A stretch of DNA of 64,000 nt from Lutimaribacter degradans (lineage in GTDB: Bacteria > Pseudomonadota > Alphaproteobacteria > Rhodobacterales > Rhodobacteraceae): the NCBI RefSeq assembly GCF_023703375.1, contig NZ_JAMQGO010000002.1, positions 1 to 64,000 on the forward strand. The letters run 5' to 3'. The notes beneath the pieces are model-generated. The model was not told where the DNA came from. It did not search any database and was given only the letters and a program-made list of their open reading frames with translations. Below, one piece after another: positions 28,596-36,109 of this stretch. The translations under genes and the position numbers were made by a program. Each line of letters starts with the position of its first letter. The stretch's first letter is position 1.

Positions 28596-28790
28596 ATGGG
28601 CATCAACACCGAACGCGATATCGAGGCAAACCTGCAAATCGGTCCCACCGAGCTTGGCATGGTGCGGCTGTTCATCGAGGGCGAAGGCATCGAAATTCCG
28701 ATGGATTTCAGCCCCGACGAGGCCGATGAAATCGCCGAAGAAATTCGCGCTGCGGCCCGCGCCGCGCGGGCCGTCAAACCGCGAAAGTAA
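28596..28790 (+). CDS. Small conserved protein (DUF6324-like)
   Basis: 64 residues, acidic N-terminal two thirds and a basic C-terminus (AAARAARAVKPRK). The core IGPTELGMVRLFIEGEGIEIPMDFSPDEADEIAEEIRAA suggests a small alpha/beta fold. It has AAGGAG about 8 bp before the ATG, which supports real translation. I recall this as the Rhodobacterales DUF6324 family, with moderate certainty. Its last 17 bp overlap the 3' end of mmcB on the opposite strand. Confidence 0.7.
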   Translation: MGINTERDIEANLQIGPTELGMVRLFIEGEGIEIPMDFSPDEADEIAEEIRAAARAARAVKPRK

Positions 28791-29226
28791 AGCCGGGGTC
28801 GCGCAGCGCCTGCAGGCGCCGCGCGGCATGCGCCGCGAATCTGCGTGTCAGCGCGCGTCGGCGTGCGCCCGGCAGCTTTTGTTCTGCCGGCATCCGCACC
28901 AGTTCGGCACTGTAATCATCGGCCAGGATCAGCCCGGTGTCTTCGGGCAGCAACTCGACCGGGAAATCGGCGTCAACCGCCCAGAAAAATCGGTCGCACC
29001 ATTCCAGGTAGCCGTGCCATTTGGCGTCTGATTGAAAATCGGCCCGCCCGGATTTGCACTCGACCACCCACAGCTCACCTTTGGGGCCAAGCGCCATCAC
29101 ATCGACCCGCTTGCCCCGCTGCGGGGAAAATTCTTCGACGCAGGCAAAATCATGCGTGGCAAGATGGCGGCACACGCCGCGTGCAAGCCGTTGACCGGGC
29201 ATCAATATTTCAGTCGTGCCTGACAT
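28774..29226 (-). CDS. mmcB: MmcB-family DNA repair protein
   Basis: 150 residues. PD-(D/E)xK-type nuclease-like pattern: RGKRVDVMALGPKGELWVVECKSGRADFQSDAKWHGYLEWCDRFFWAVDADFP, in which D...ExK (VECK) forms the putative metal site. MmcB is an SOS-regulated repair protein in Caulobacter, where loss gives mitomycin C sensitivity. Start ATG 29224-29226; the frame extends 46 codons upstream without similarity. No LexA box is evident just upstream. Confidence 0.88.
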   Translation of the reverse strand: MSGTTEILMPGQRLARGVCRHLATHDFACVEEFSPQRGKRVDVMALGPKGELWVVECKSGRADFQSDAKWHGYLEWCDRFFWAVDADFPVELLPEDTGLILADDYSAELVRMPAEQKLPGARRRALTRRFAAHAARRLQALRDPGFTFAV

Positions 29227-29341
29227 GGCGTGCCCCGAATGATGGTCTTGCAGCCGCCTGGCCCGCCCCGGTTCAGCATCGGCACCGGGCTGGCCAGAAG
29301 GCGGATAAAGGATGAAACAAAACAGGAACAATCGCAACCCC

Positions 29342-29370
29342 TTGTCGCGAGCCGCATGACACACTAGGTA
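29342..29370 (+). promoter_or_regulatory. Candidate promoter of the 6S RNA gene
   Basis: TTGTCG (29342-29347) and TAGGTA (29365-29370) are spaced by 17 bp and would start transcription at about 29375-29378, exactly where the closing stem of the RNA begins. Confidence 0.45.
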
Positions 29371-29374
29371 GCTC

Positions 29375-29539
29375 AGTGGCGGGTGCTGCTCTTCACGTGA
29401 TACGGTTGCATTCCGGTGGCCTTACCCAAATCCGAGGGAGTTGGCTCTGTCCGGGCCCTGGTCCGGTTACCTGACGCCCACCTGTACATACAGGTCCTCG
29501 GGAATGAGATAACCACACGGTCGCTGCGGGCCCGCCACT
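29375..29539 (+). ncRNA. ssrS: 6S RNA (ssrS), candidate
   Basis: A non-coding, highly structured ~165-nt segment. The ends pair perfectly (AGTGGCGGG at 29375-29383 with CCCGCCACT at 29531-29539). An inner stem CCGAGG/CCTCGG (29433-29438 with 29496-29501) flanks a large internal bubble, and apical hairpins follow (for example CACCTGTA...TACAGGT-like around 29480-29495). This long rod with a central bubble is the 6S RNA shape. It mimics an open promoter and binds sigma-70 RNA polymerase. Convergent position with a small membrane-protein gene matches what I recall for Rhodobacter sphaeroides ssrS-sspA. Confidence 0.72.
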
Positions 29540-29578
29540 TCACCCCGGCAACCATGTAACTGGAAGACGGCGCCCCGG

Positions 29579-29902
29579 TCAGTACCCTTTGGGTGCCTTG
29601 GCTTCGGCCTTGACCATGACGGGTTTGCTCATGTCGACGCGCACGGGGCTGCGGTTGCCCTTGTCGTCGTCATCGTCATCGTCGTCTTTCATCCGCATCA
29701 CCGCGATGCCGAACTGCACGCCCGCAAAGACGATACCGTTGGCCAGCCACAGAACCGCCACGGCAATCAACCCCTTGTCGGAATGGGTCACGAGGTGCCA
29801 CAGGTTCGCCACGTTGAGGTACAATAGCAGGCCGACGAAGACCCCGGCCAGGGCAAAGCCGATGGCCACGTTGACGATGTAAAGGCGAATGAGTTTGGGC
29901 AT
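29579..29902 (-). CDS. Small membrane protein, SspA-like (salt-stress associated) candidate
   Basis: 107 residues with two membrane helices (YIVNVAIGFALAGVFVGLLLYL and GLIAVAVLWLANGIVFAGVQFGI). A cytosolic tail contains eight consecutive Asp after MRMK, then a basic, Val/Lys-rich end (VDMSKPVMVKAEAKAPKGY). AGGAGG precedes the start. By position, convergent with the 6S RNA gene 40 bp away, it corresponds to sspA of R. sphaeroides. Sequence identity to SspA is not checked, so function is inference. Confidence 0.7.
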   Translation of the reverse strand: MPKLIRLYIVNVAIGFALAGVFVGLLLYLNVANLWHLVTHSDKGLIAVAVLWLANGIVFAGVQFGIAVMRMKDDDDDDDDKGNRSPVRVDMSKPVMVKAEAKAPKGY

Positions 29903-30020
29903 GGAAACCTCCTGTCACAAGGCCTGAAACATAACGTCGGACTGGCCGGTATCAACCCCGCGGACGGTCTCACCGGGGGTTTAGGCCGTTTTGGCCGGTG
30001 CCGCCAGGTTCCGTGGCGCG

Positions 30021-30971
30021 CTATTTCGACAGGCGCCGCGCCAACAGCGCCGCGGCGCGCTCTCCCGCGGCCCCGTTCAACATCGTTTCGTTCGGGTGGC
30101 CCTCGCGAATCGGATACATGTGCGTCTCGTAAGACACGTCGTTGAACTTGACACCGACCTCGCAAACCATCAGCCGCCCGTCAGCGGCGGCAAGGATATC
30201 GATCCCGAAAAATCCGAATCCCAGCGCGTGCGATACCTGCGCGGCGATGCGTTGTATGTGTGCCTCGTTCGGCCGTACAAGGCGGTCGTGGAGCGCGCGT
30301 ATCAGGCCCAGGTCCTGCGGGGTATCGACGTTGTGCACCGAGGGCCCGCCATGTTCCACGTCCCGCGCCCGCACGTAGACAAAATTGATATCCGGCCCAA
30401 CGCAAAGTGCCCGCAGACACACGTGATATGTCTGCCCACCTTCTTGGTGCCGACAGTCGACATAGTCGACGTTGAACCGCCCCGCGTCGAGCTCTGCGCC
30501 GGGCGGCAACACCTCGACGGCCTGATGCGAGGCCGACAGGCTGTTCGAAAACACTTTGGTCGCGGCTTCGCCCGAGGAAAGCGACGGCGTTGGCACCGAA
30601 TGCAGGCGCAAGACTTCACTGGTTGCGCGCTTGTTCGCCAAAACCAGCGCCTGTTCCAGCCCGTGTATCAGGGTAAGCCCCTGCGTGCGGCAATAGCTGC
30701 TCAGCATGGCCATGGCCGGAAGCCGCAAGTCCAGATTGCGGTAAAATTCATCCTCGTTCAGCGACAGGGCCACGACAGAGCCGCGCGGAAGGTTTGCGGC
30801 GAAAAGCTTGCGCAGGCCGGCGAACCGGTGCGCCCTTATACCGCGCGCGCGCAACGCCTGCACGAAATTGCGGCGAAACGAGCCCGTTGCCTTTGCCCCC
30901 TTGGAGCGGTGGCCATCAAGGAAAGTTATAAGCGCGACCTCGGGCTCTGGTGTCTCGGGCGCGGCTGACAT
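30021..30971 (-). CDS. ATP-grasp-like protein of unknown substrate
   Basis: 316 residues, function not recognised. Features of an ATP-grasp fold are visible: LVLANKRATSEVLRLHSVPTPS near residues 107-130 resembles the entry strand-helix of the family, and FGFFGIDILAAADGRLMVCEVGVKFND near 245-272 resembles the metal-binding D...E-x-N end, although Gly replaces the usual Asn after EV. The N-terminal ~100 residues look like a RimK/GshB pre-ATP-grasp domain. No signal peptide. It starts 3 bp after the nusB stop, so it is the last gene of the ribBX-ribH-nusB unit. Confidence 0.6.
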   Translation of the reverse strand: MSAAPETPEPEVALITFLDGHRSKGAKATGSFRRNFVQALRARGIRAHRFAGLRKLFAANLPRGSVVALSLNEDEFYRNLDLRLPAMAMLSSYCRTQGLTLIHGLEQALVLANKRATSEVLRLHSVPTPSLSSGEAATKVFSNSLSASHQAVEVLPPGAELDAGRFNVDYVDCRHQEGGQTYHVCLRALCVGPDINFVYVRARDVEHGGPSVHNVDTPQDLGLIRALHDRLVRPNEAHIQRIAAQVSHALGFGFFGIDILAAADGRLMVCEVGVKFNDVSYETHMYPIREGHPNETMLNGAAGERAAALLARRLSK

Positions 30972-30974
30972 GGG

Positions 30975-31454
30975 TCAGAAAGCGTCGGGGCGCACCTCGC
31001 GCGCCATGTGATCGAGCACCGCGTTGACGAAACCGGGTTCGCGGCCCTCGGGATAGAACGCCCCGGCGATATCGACGAATTCCTTTATCACGACCTTGGG
31101 CGGCGTGTCCTGCGTGATCATCTCGGCACCGGCCGCGCGGAACAGCGCCCGCAGCACCGAATCGATTCGTCCCAGCGGCCATTTCGCCACCAGCGCCCGG
31201 TCGGTCATGTGGTCGATCCTAGTCTGCCAGTTCACGGCCTCGTTCACCAGCGCGCGGAAATGGTCGGGATGGCCCTCGGCCATCTCGTCGTCTTCATAGG
31301 TCGCCCCGAAACGATGGTCGATGAATTCACGCACCACCGCGTCTGTCGATTGGCCGGATTGTTCCATCTGGAACAGCGCCTGCACGGCGTAAAGCCGGGC
31401 GGCCGATTTCATCTGGCGGCGGGCGTCGTCCCTGGGCGCGGATCTGGTCGTCAT
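30975..31454 (-). CDS. nusB: Transcription antitermination factor NusB
   Basis: 159 residues, all-helical NusB fold. Conserved parts are ARLYAVQALFQMEQSG near the N-terminus (Arg-rich region binding boxA RNA), VAKWPLGRIDSVLRALFRAAGAEM, and the C-terminal PPKVVIKEFVDIAGAFYPEGREPGFVNAVLD. With NusE it binds boxA of rRNA leaders. The start overlaps the ribH stop by 4 nt (ATGA, 31451-31454), the usual alphaproteobacterial ribH-nusB coupling. Confidence 0.95.
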   Translation of the reverse strand: MTTRSAPRDDARRQMKSAARLYAVQALFQMEQSGQSTDAVVREFIDHRFGATYEDDEMAEGHPDHFRALVNEAVNWQTRIDHMTDRALVAKWPLGRIDSVLRALFRAAGAEMITQDTPPKVVIKEFVDIAGAFYPEGREPGFVNAVLDHMAREVRPDAF

Positions 31455-32002
31455 GCGGTGTGGTTATCCTTGGATTGCCCCGCGATCTGGTATTCGTCGC
31501 GTGCGGGCTGAAATCCCACGCTGTCGCGGGGCGTGCCCCACTTACGGGCAAGCGCCACCAGATGCAAGGCCGCAGCCGCCGCGCCGCCGCCCTTGTTCTG
31601 ATCAGCGGGATCGGCGCGTACCTCGGCCTGGCGGCGGGTTTCCACCGTCAGTATGCCGTTGCCGATGCACAGCCCCTGGAGGCCCAGCAGCGTCAGCCCC
31701 CGGCTGCTGTCGTTGCAGACGGTTTCGTAATGGGTGGTCTCGCCCCGGATGACGCAGCCCAACGCCACGTAGCCATCGTAATTCGACAGGCGTTCGGCCA
31801 TGCCGATGGCACTCGGAATTTCCAGTGCGCCGGGCACCTCGACCAGGTCATGGGTGCCGCCCGCCGCCTCGATTTCCGCCCGCGCGCCCGCGATCAGGTT
31901 GTCGGCGATATCCTTGTAATAGGGCGCGACGACGATCAGCAGCTTAACGGGCTTGTTGAACTCGGCCCGGGGCAAGGTGTAATGGGTTTCCGTGCCAGCC
32001 AT
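31451..32002 (-). CDS. ribH: 6,7-dimethyl-8-ribityllumazine synthase
   Basis: Lumazine synthase, penultimate step of riboflavin synthesis, assembling into icosahedral or pentameric shells. 183 residues. Signatures are VVAPYYKDIADNLIAGA, VPGALEIPSAIGMA, GCVIRGETTHYETVCNDSSRGL, then GILTVETRRQAEVRADPADQNKGGGAA. The C-terminus is longer than usual, with GTPRDSVGFQPARDEYQIAGQ. It starts 1 bp after the ribBX stop (ATG 32000-32002). Confidence 0.95.
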   Translation of the reverse strand: MAGTETHYTLPRAEFNKPVKLLIVVAPYYKDIADNLIAGARAEIEAAGGTHDLVEVPGALEIPSAIGMAERLSNYDGYVALGCVIRGETTHYETVCNDSSRGLTLLGLQGLCIGNGILTVETRRQAEVRADPADQNKGGGAAAAALHLVALARKWGTPRDSVGFQPARDEYQIAGQSKDNHTA

Positions 32003-32003
32003 G

Positions 32004-33140
32004 TCAGGCCCCCCTTTCGATCTTGCGGGTTCCGGTGATTTCCAGGCCATACGCCTCGAGCCCGACAACCTTGGGCGTGCCGGAATTGGTCAGCAATTCG
32101 AGCCGCGATAGCCCCAGCGACGACAGGATCTGCGCTCCCAGCCCGTATTGGCGCAGGGTTTGCGGGCTTGCCTCGCCTTCTTGCGCGATCTTCATTTCCA
32201 GGTCGCGCAGCAAAACCACCACGCCGCGGCCCTCGGCCGCGATCTGGCGCATCGCGTCGGAAAACTCGAAGGCACGGCCGGCAGGGCCCGCGCCCACCAT
32301 ATCGTGCAACGGGTCAAGCGCATGCATCCGCACCAGAACCGGCGCCTCGCCGGTGATATCGCCCTTGATCAACGTGATATGCTCGGCGCCTTGCGTTTCG
32401 TCGATATAGACACGCATCTGCCATTCGCCGCCGAACTCGCTGGTGATGGTCTTTTCGGCGCGCATCTTGACCAGGTTGTCATACCGGCGGCGATAGCCGA
32501 TCAGGTCGGAGATCGTACCGATCTTGAGCCCATGCCGCTGGGCAAAGGTCACAAGATCGGGCAGGCGCGCCATGGTGCCATCCTCGTTCATGATCTCGCA
32601 GATCACGCCCGAAGGGTTAAGCCCGGCCAGGCGGCTGACATCGACCGCCGCCTCGGTATGGCCCGCGCGCACCAGCACGCCGCCGTCGCGCGCGCGCAAC
32701 GGAAAGACGTGACCGGGCGTGGCGATATCCTGCGGCCCCTTGGCGGCGTCGATCGCCACCGCGATGGTGCGGGCGCGATCATGCGCCGAAATGCCGGTGC
32801 TCACCCCTTCGCGCGCCTCGATCGAGATCGTGAAGGCGGTTTCATGCCGGCTGGAGTTGTTCGTGCTCATCAGCTGAAGCCCCAGCTGGTCGGCACGCTG
32901 GCTGGTCATCGCCAGGCAGATCAGACCACGCCCGTGCATAGCCATGAAGTTGACCGCCTCGGGCGTTGCCATCTGGGCGGGTATCACCAGGTCGCCCTCG
33001 TTCTCGCGGTCCTCGTGATCGACCAGGATGAACATGCGCCCGTTGCGCGCATCCTCGATGATGTCCTCGATCGAGGAAATGGCATCATGCCAGTTTTCTT
33101 CGACCGGGCCCGGCTGTTCGTATTTCGCGCTGTCGGCCAT
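32004..33140 (-). CDS. ribBX: 3,4-dihydroxy-2-butanone-4-phosphate synthase with inactive GTP cyclohydrolase II-like domain
   Basis: 378 residues. Residues 20-215 are a complete RibB domain ([57 protein letters not shown]), making the four-carbon precursor from ribulose 5-phosphate. Residues 225-378 align with GTP cyclohydrolase II but lack the zinc site: where RibA has ECLTGDVFGSxRCDCG, this protein has [16 protein letters not shown]. This is the RibBX arrangement known in Proteobacteria, so GTP cyclohydrolase activity must come from elsewhere. No FMN riboswitch is seen upstream. Confidence 0.92.
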   Translation of the reverse strand: MADSAKYEQPGPVEENWHDAISSIEDIIEDARNGRMFILVDHEDRENEGDLVIPAQMATPEAVNFMAMHGRGLICLAMTSQRADQLGLQLMSTNNSSRHETAFTISIEAREGVSTGISAHDRARTIAVAIDAAKGPQDIATPGHVFPLRARDGGVLVRAGHTEAAVDVSRLAGLNPSGVICEIMNEDGTMARLPDLVTFAQRHGLKIGTISDLIGYRRRYDNLVKMRAEKTITSEFGGEWQMRVYIDETQGAEHITLIKGDITGEAPVLVRMHALDPLHDMVGAGPAGRAFEFSDAMRQIAAEGRGVVVLLRDLEMKIAQEGEASPQTLRQYGLGAQILSSLGLSRLELLTNSGTPKVVGLEAYGLEITGTRKIERGA

Positions 33141-33209
33141 GGGTCCCCCTGTGGCAGCTTTCCCCGGCGAAATAGCGCAGGTACCGCACGATGACCAGAG
33201 GAACGGCGC

Positions 33210-33237
33210 GTCGCACCGGCCGCGCGGCCGGTGCGAC
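33210..33237. repeat. Perfect 28-bp palindrome
   Basis: GTCGCACCGGCCGC followed directly by its exact reverse complement. It lies in the 163-bp gap between the MBL hydrolase stop and the ribBX start and would form a 12-bp RNA hairpin with a GCGC loop. No T-run follows. It could end the MBL transcript, act as an attenuator for the rib operon or be an operator. Confidence 0.7.
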
Positions 33238-33303
33238 AGGGCGCGCTTCACCCCCGGGATACGCGCCGGGAAATGAAACACGCAGTCTCGCGCCCTGCCC
33301 GGG

Positions 33304-34275
33304 TCACTCGGTGAACTGCCACAACGCCGGGATAAAGCGATAGCTGTCATCCTCACGCAGCACATGACCGACCCCCGGGAAGGGGAAATGGTACCCCAGG
33401 ATCGAAATCCGGTCGGCGGCGGCCATGTCAAGCAGGCGAAGACGGGTGGCAACGGTCTGTTCGCCGTCGGCATCAAAGTTGTTGTACCAGTCAGGATGGG
33501 CGAAATTGGTGTAGGCGTGGCTCATCGCGTCGCCCAGCGCCATCAGTTGCTTGCCGCCCGACTCGACCACCACGCTCATGTGGCCCGGCGTGTGGCCCGG
33601 CGTGTCGATGACGCGCACGCCCGGCACGATTTCGTCATCGTTGCCCAGCAGCGTCCACTCCAGCCCCTCGGCGGTGATCGAGTTTACCGCGCCCAGCACG
33701 AATTGCTGGTCCTCGGCGGCGACCTTGTTCACAAGATCATCCTGCATCCAGTAGTCATGCTCGGCCTGGCCGATGAAATACTGCGCATCAGGGAAAAGCG
33801 GCTCATCGAAATCGTCGCGGATACCCCAGATGTGATCGGGGTGGGCATGGGTGATGACGACATGGGTTATCTCGGACGGGTCTACGCCCGCGTCTTCCAT
33901 GTTGGAAATCAGCCGGCCCACGCTGGGCATGAAACGGTTGCCCGAGCCAACATCGACCAGCACCTTGGCATCACCCGCTTCGACCAGCAGGTGATTTGTG
34001 TGCGAATACCCGTCGGTCGGCGACAGGTAATGCTTTTCCAGGAATGCCTGCACCTCGTCACGCGGGGCGTTCACGCCCAGCCCATCGGCCGGCAGGCTGA
34101 AGAAACCGTCCGAAAGGATCGTGATGCGCATGTCACCAAGGGTGAACCGGAAATGCCCCGGGTTCGGCGCATCCGGCGCCCCGAGCTGCGCGCGCACCGC
34201 GCCGGGCAGCGCAAAGGCCGGGGCCATCGCGGCAAGTTTCAGGATCTCACGTCGCGTGGGTTTCAAAAGGGTCAT
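33304..34275 (-). CDS. Exported metallo-beta-lactamase-fold hydrolase
   Basis: 323 residues. A Tat-type signal is present (TRREILKLAAMAPAFALPGAVRA, twin Arg at residues 8-9). The MBL core includes the zinc motif HAHPDH (VVITHAHPDHIWG), downstream GHTPGHMSVVV and a C-terminal GYHFPFPGVGH. The family spans lactonases, AHL quorum-quenchers and sulfatases; the substrate is unknown. GGGAGGA precedes ATG 34273-34275. Divergent from the EamA gene across 155 bp that should hold both promoters. Confidence 0.88.
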   Translation of the reverse strand: MTLLKPTRREILKLAAMAPAFALPGAVRAQLGAPDAPNPGHFRFTLGDMRITILSDGFFSLPADGLGVNAPRDEVQAFLEKHYLSPTDGYSHTNHLLVEAGDAKVLVDVGSGNRFMPSVGRLISNMEDAGVDPSEITHVVITHAHPDHIWGIRDDFDEPLFPDAQYFIGQAEHDYWMQDDLVNKVAAEDQQFVLGAVNSITAEGLEWTLLGNDDEIVPGVRVIDTPGHTPGHMSVVVESGGKQLMALGDAMSHAYTNFAHPDWYNNFDADGEQTVATRLRLLDMAAADRISILGYHFPFPGVGHVLREDDSYRFIPALWQFTE

Positions 34276-34430
34276 GGCTGGCGTCCTCCCATTGTTCATT
34301 TCGCTTGGCCCCAGCTTAGGGCGTGCAGCAGTCAACGCAATGCGTTTGATGAATATGTTTTACGCGATCTTGTCCACGGGCCAGCAACTAGGGATTGCAA
34401 CGCCACCCACCCACGTCTAGCGTTGCGCGC

Positions 34431-35363
34431 ATGTCTGAAGATCGCCCCATACTCGGCATCGGCCTGATGCTAGGATTTTGCATCGTCGCGCCTTTGGCCG
34501 ACGCCGTCGCCAAGCTGCTTGGCCAGGCGGTGCCGCTGGGCGAGGTCTTGCTGTTCCGTTTCGGCCTTCAGGCGGCGATTCTCATTCCGTTGATCGCGCT
34601 GACCGGGCGGATCTGGCGAATGCGCGGCATGGTGCTGTGGCTGACCGGCCTGCGCACTGTGGTGCATCTTACGGGCATCGCGATGATGTTTACCGCGCTG
34701 CGCTACCTGCCGCTGGCCGAGGCGATTGCCATCACCTTCGTGATGCCGTTCTTCTTGCTGATCCTGGGCAAGTTCGTTTTGGGCGAAGAGGTGGGGCACC
34801 GGCGCGTCATCGCCTGCATCGTGGGCTTTGCCGGCACTTTATTGGTGGTGCAACCCAGCTTCGCCCAGGTCGGCTGGCCCGCGCTGCTGCCTGTGGGCGT
34901 GGCGCTGAACTTCGCGGTTTTCATGCTCATGACGCGCAAGATCGCCAAGGCGACCGACCCGATCGGGTTGCAGGCGGTCAGCGGCGTCATGGCGGTTGCG
35001 ATCATGCTGCCACTACTGGCCTTTGGCACCGAGACGGGGCTGAATTTCGAGGTATCGGGCGGGTATGAATGGGGCCTGTTACTGGCCATCGGCAGCCTTG
35101 GCACGCTGGCGCACCTTCTGATGACATGGTCGCTGCGATATGCGCCCTCGGCCACGGTGGCGCCGATGCAATACCTTGAAATTCCCTTTGCCACGCTTAT
35201 CGGCTGGCTGATCTTTTCCAACTGGCCCAACCCGATCGCGGCCGCAGGGATATGCGTCATCATGGCTGCGGGCCTTTACGTTCTGTTCAGGGAGCGGGCC
35301 ACCAGCCGGGCAAAGCCAGAACCACCCGCACCGTCAGATCCAACGCAGATCGCGGCAGGATAA
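34431..35363 (+). CDS. DMT-superfamily permease (EamA)
   Basis: 310 residues with ten hydrophobic helices in two EamA repeats (residues about 10-140 and 150-290). The first repeat contains FRFGLQAAILIPL and RYLPLAEAIAITFVMPFFLLILGKFVLGEEV. The second contains YAPSATVAPMQYLEIPFATLIGWLIF. It is probably an inner-membrane metabolite or S-adenosylmethionine-type exporter; the substrate is not known. Its last 77 bp overlap the 3' end of the convergent thiamine diphosphokinase gene. Confidence 0.87.
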   Translation: MSEDRPILGIGLMLGFCIVAPLADAVAKLLGQAVPLGEVLLFRFGLQAAILIPLIALTGRIWRMRGMVLWLTGLRTVVHLTGIAMMFTALRYLPLAEAIAITFVMPFFLLILGKFVLGEEVGHRRVIACIVGFAGTLLVVQPSFAQVGWPALLPVGVALNFAVFMLMTRKIAKATDPIGLQAVSGVMAVAIMLPLLAFGTETGLNFEVSGGYEWGLLLAIGSLGTLAHLLMTWSLRYAPSATVAPMQYLEIPFATLIGWLIFSNWPNPIAAAGICVIMAAGLYVLFRERATSRAKPEPPAPSDPTQIAAG

Positions 35364-35970
35364 GCAGCATACCGGGTTCATCGAATGTCAGGCGCACGGG
35401 TCCGGTGGCCATGTTGGACGTGCCCACGCGGCCATGAGGCGCGAAATCGATCCCGTCGATGGGCCATCGCAACCCGTGCGAGTGCCCCCTGACCGGCCGC
35501 ATCGGGAAAAGCGAAACGCGCGTGCCCGCTGCCAGATCCAGGTGCAGATCGGGGGGCGCCAGCATAACGATCTCGTCGCCGCCCACCAGGATGCAGGGCC
35601 GGTGCGCATGGCGCACAAGCGCGTTGTAATTGGCCAATTCATGATCACGCCGCGCCCCCATGAACCCCGCGCCCAGCACAAGCGGCGTCACAACCGAACG
35701 CAGCGCCTTGTCAAAATCGGTGCTGACCTGTTCGGAAATGGTGTGGATGCGCGCCGGATCGATCTGCGCGCGCGTCTCCGGGTCAAGGCTGTCCATATCG
35801 CCCACCACCGCGCGTGGCATCACCCCCGCGGCCAGGGCCGTGGCCGCACCGCTGTCGACGGCGACAACCTCGGGCGCAAGCGCATGCAGGCACCTGACGG
35901 TCGCCGAGTCGGCCTCCCCGCCGCCGACCAGCAAAAGTGGTGTGTCGGTGCGAACAATTTTAACTGTCAT
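35287..35970 (-). CDS. Thiamine diphosphokinase
   Basis: 227 residues. Transfers pyrophosphate from ATP to thiamine, giving the cofactor directly. Signature parts are LVGGGEADSATVRCLHALAPEVVAVDSGAATAL, the catalytic acidic loop VVGDMDSLD, STDFDKALR, then an N-linked beta domain with ANYNALVRHAH and GLRWPIDG. I use ATG 35968-35970, since the 15-codon upstream extension looks spurious. The C-terminal 77 bp overlap the EamA gene on the other strand. No TPP riboswitch is seen. Confidence 0.88.
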   Translation of the reverse strand: MTVKIVRTDTPLLLVGGGEADSATVRCLHALAPEVVAVDSGAATALAAGVMPRAVVGDMDSLDPETRAQIDPARIHTISEQVSTDFDKALRSVVTPLVLGAGFMGARRDHELANYNALVRHAHRPCILVGGDEIVMLAPPDLHLDLAAGTRVSLFPMRPVRGHSHGLRWPIDGIDFAPHGRVGTSNMATGPVRLTFDEPGMLLILPRSALDLTVRVVLALPGWWPAP

Positions 35971-36109
35971 TGAAGGATTATCCCGTTTTCGGGAAACAAA
36001 CCACATTCCTGCCATGAAATGATACGGTAAAAACCGAAGAATCGTTCACGTTTCGGCGTCACTCGGATGCTAGGTACACTCTGGCCGGCACATAAAAGGT
36101 AAGGTGATC

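Noticed and set aside
29393..29540. SRP (4.5S) RNA instead of 6S RNA
   Set aside because: The conserved SRP tetraloop helix (GGAAG...AGCAGCC type) does not occur in the right fold, and the long closing stem with central bubble fits 6S RNA better.
29373..29555. 60-residue open frame on the minus strand over the 6S RNA candidate
   Set aside because: No ribosome binding site or family similarity; the pairing pattern of the segment is better explained by a structured RNA.
33141..33303. FMN riboswitch upstream of ribBX
   Set aside because: The conserved FMN-aptamer segments are not present on the minus strand; the region contains only the 28-bp palindrome.
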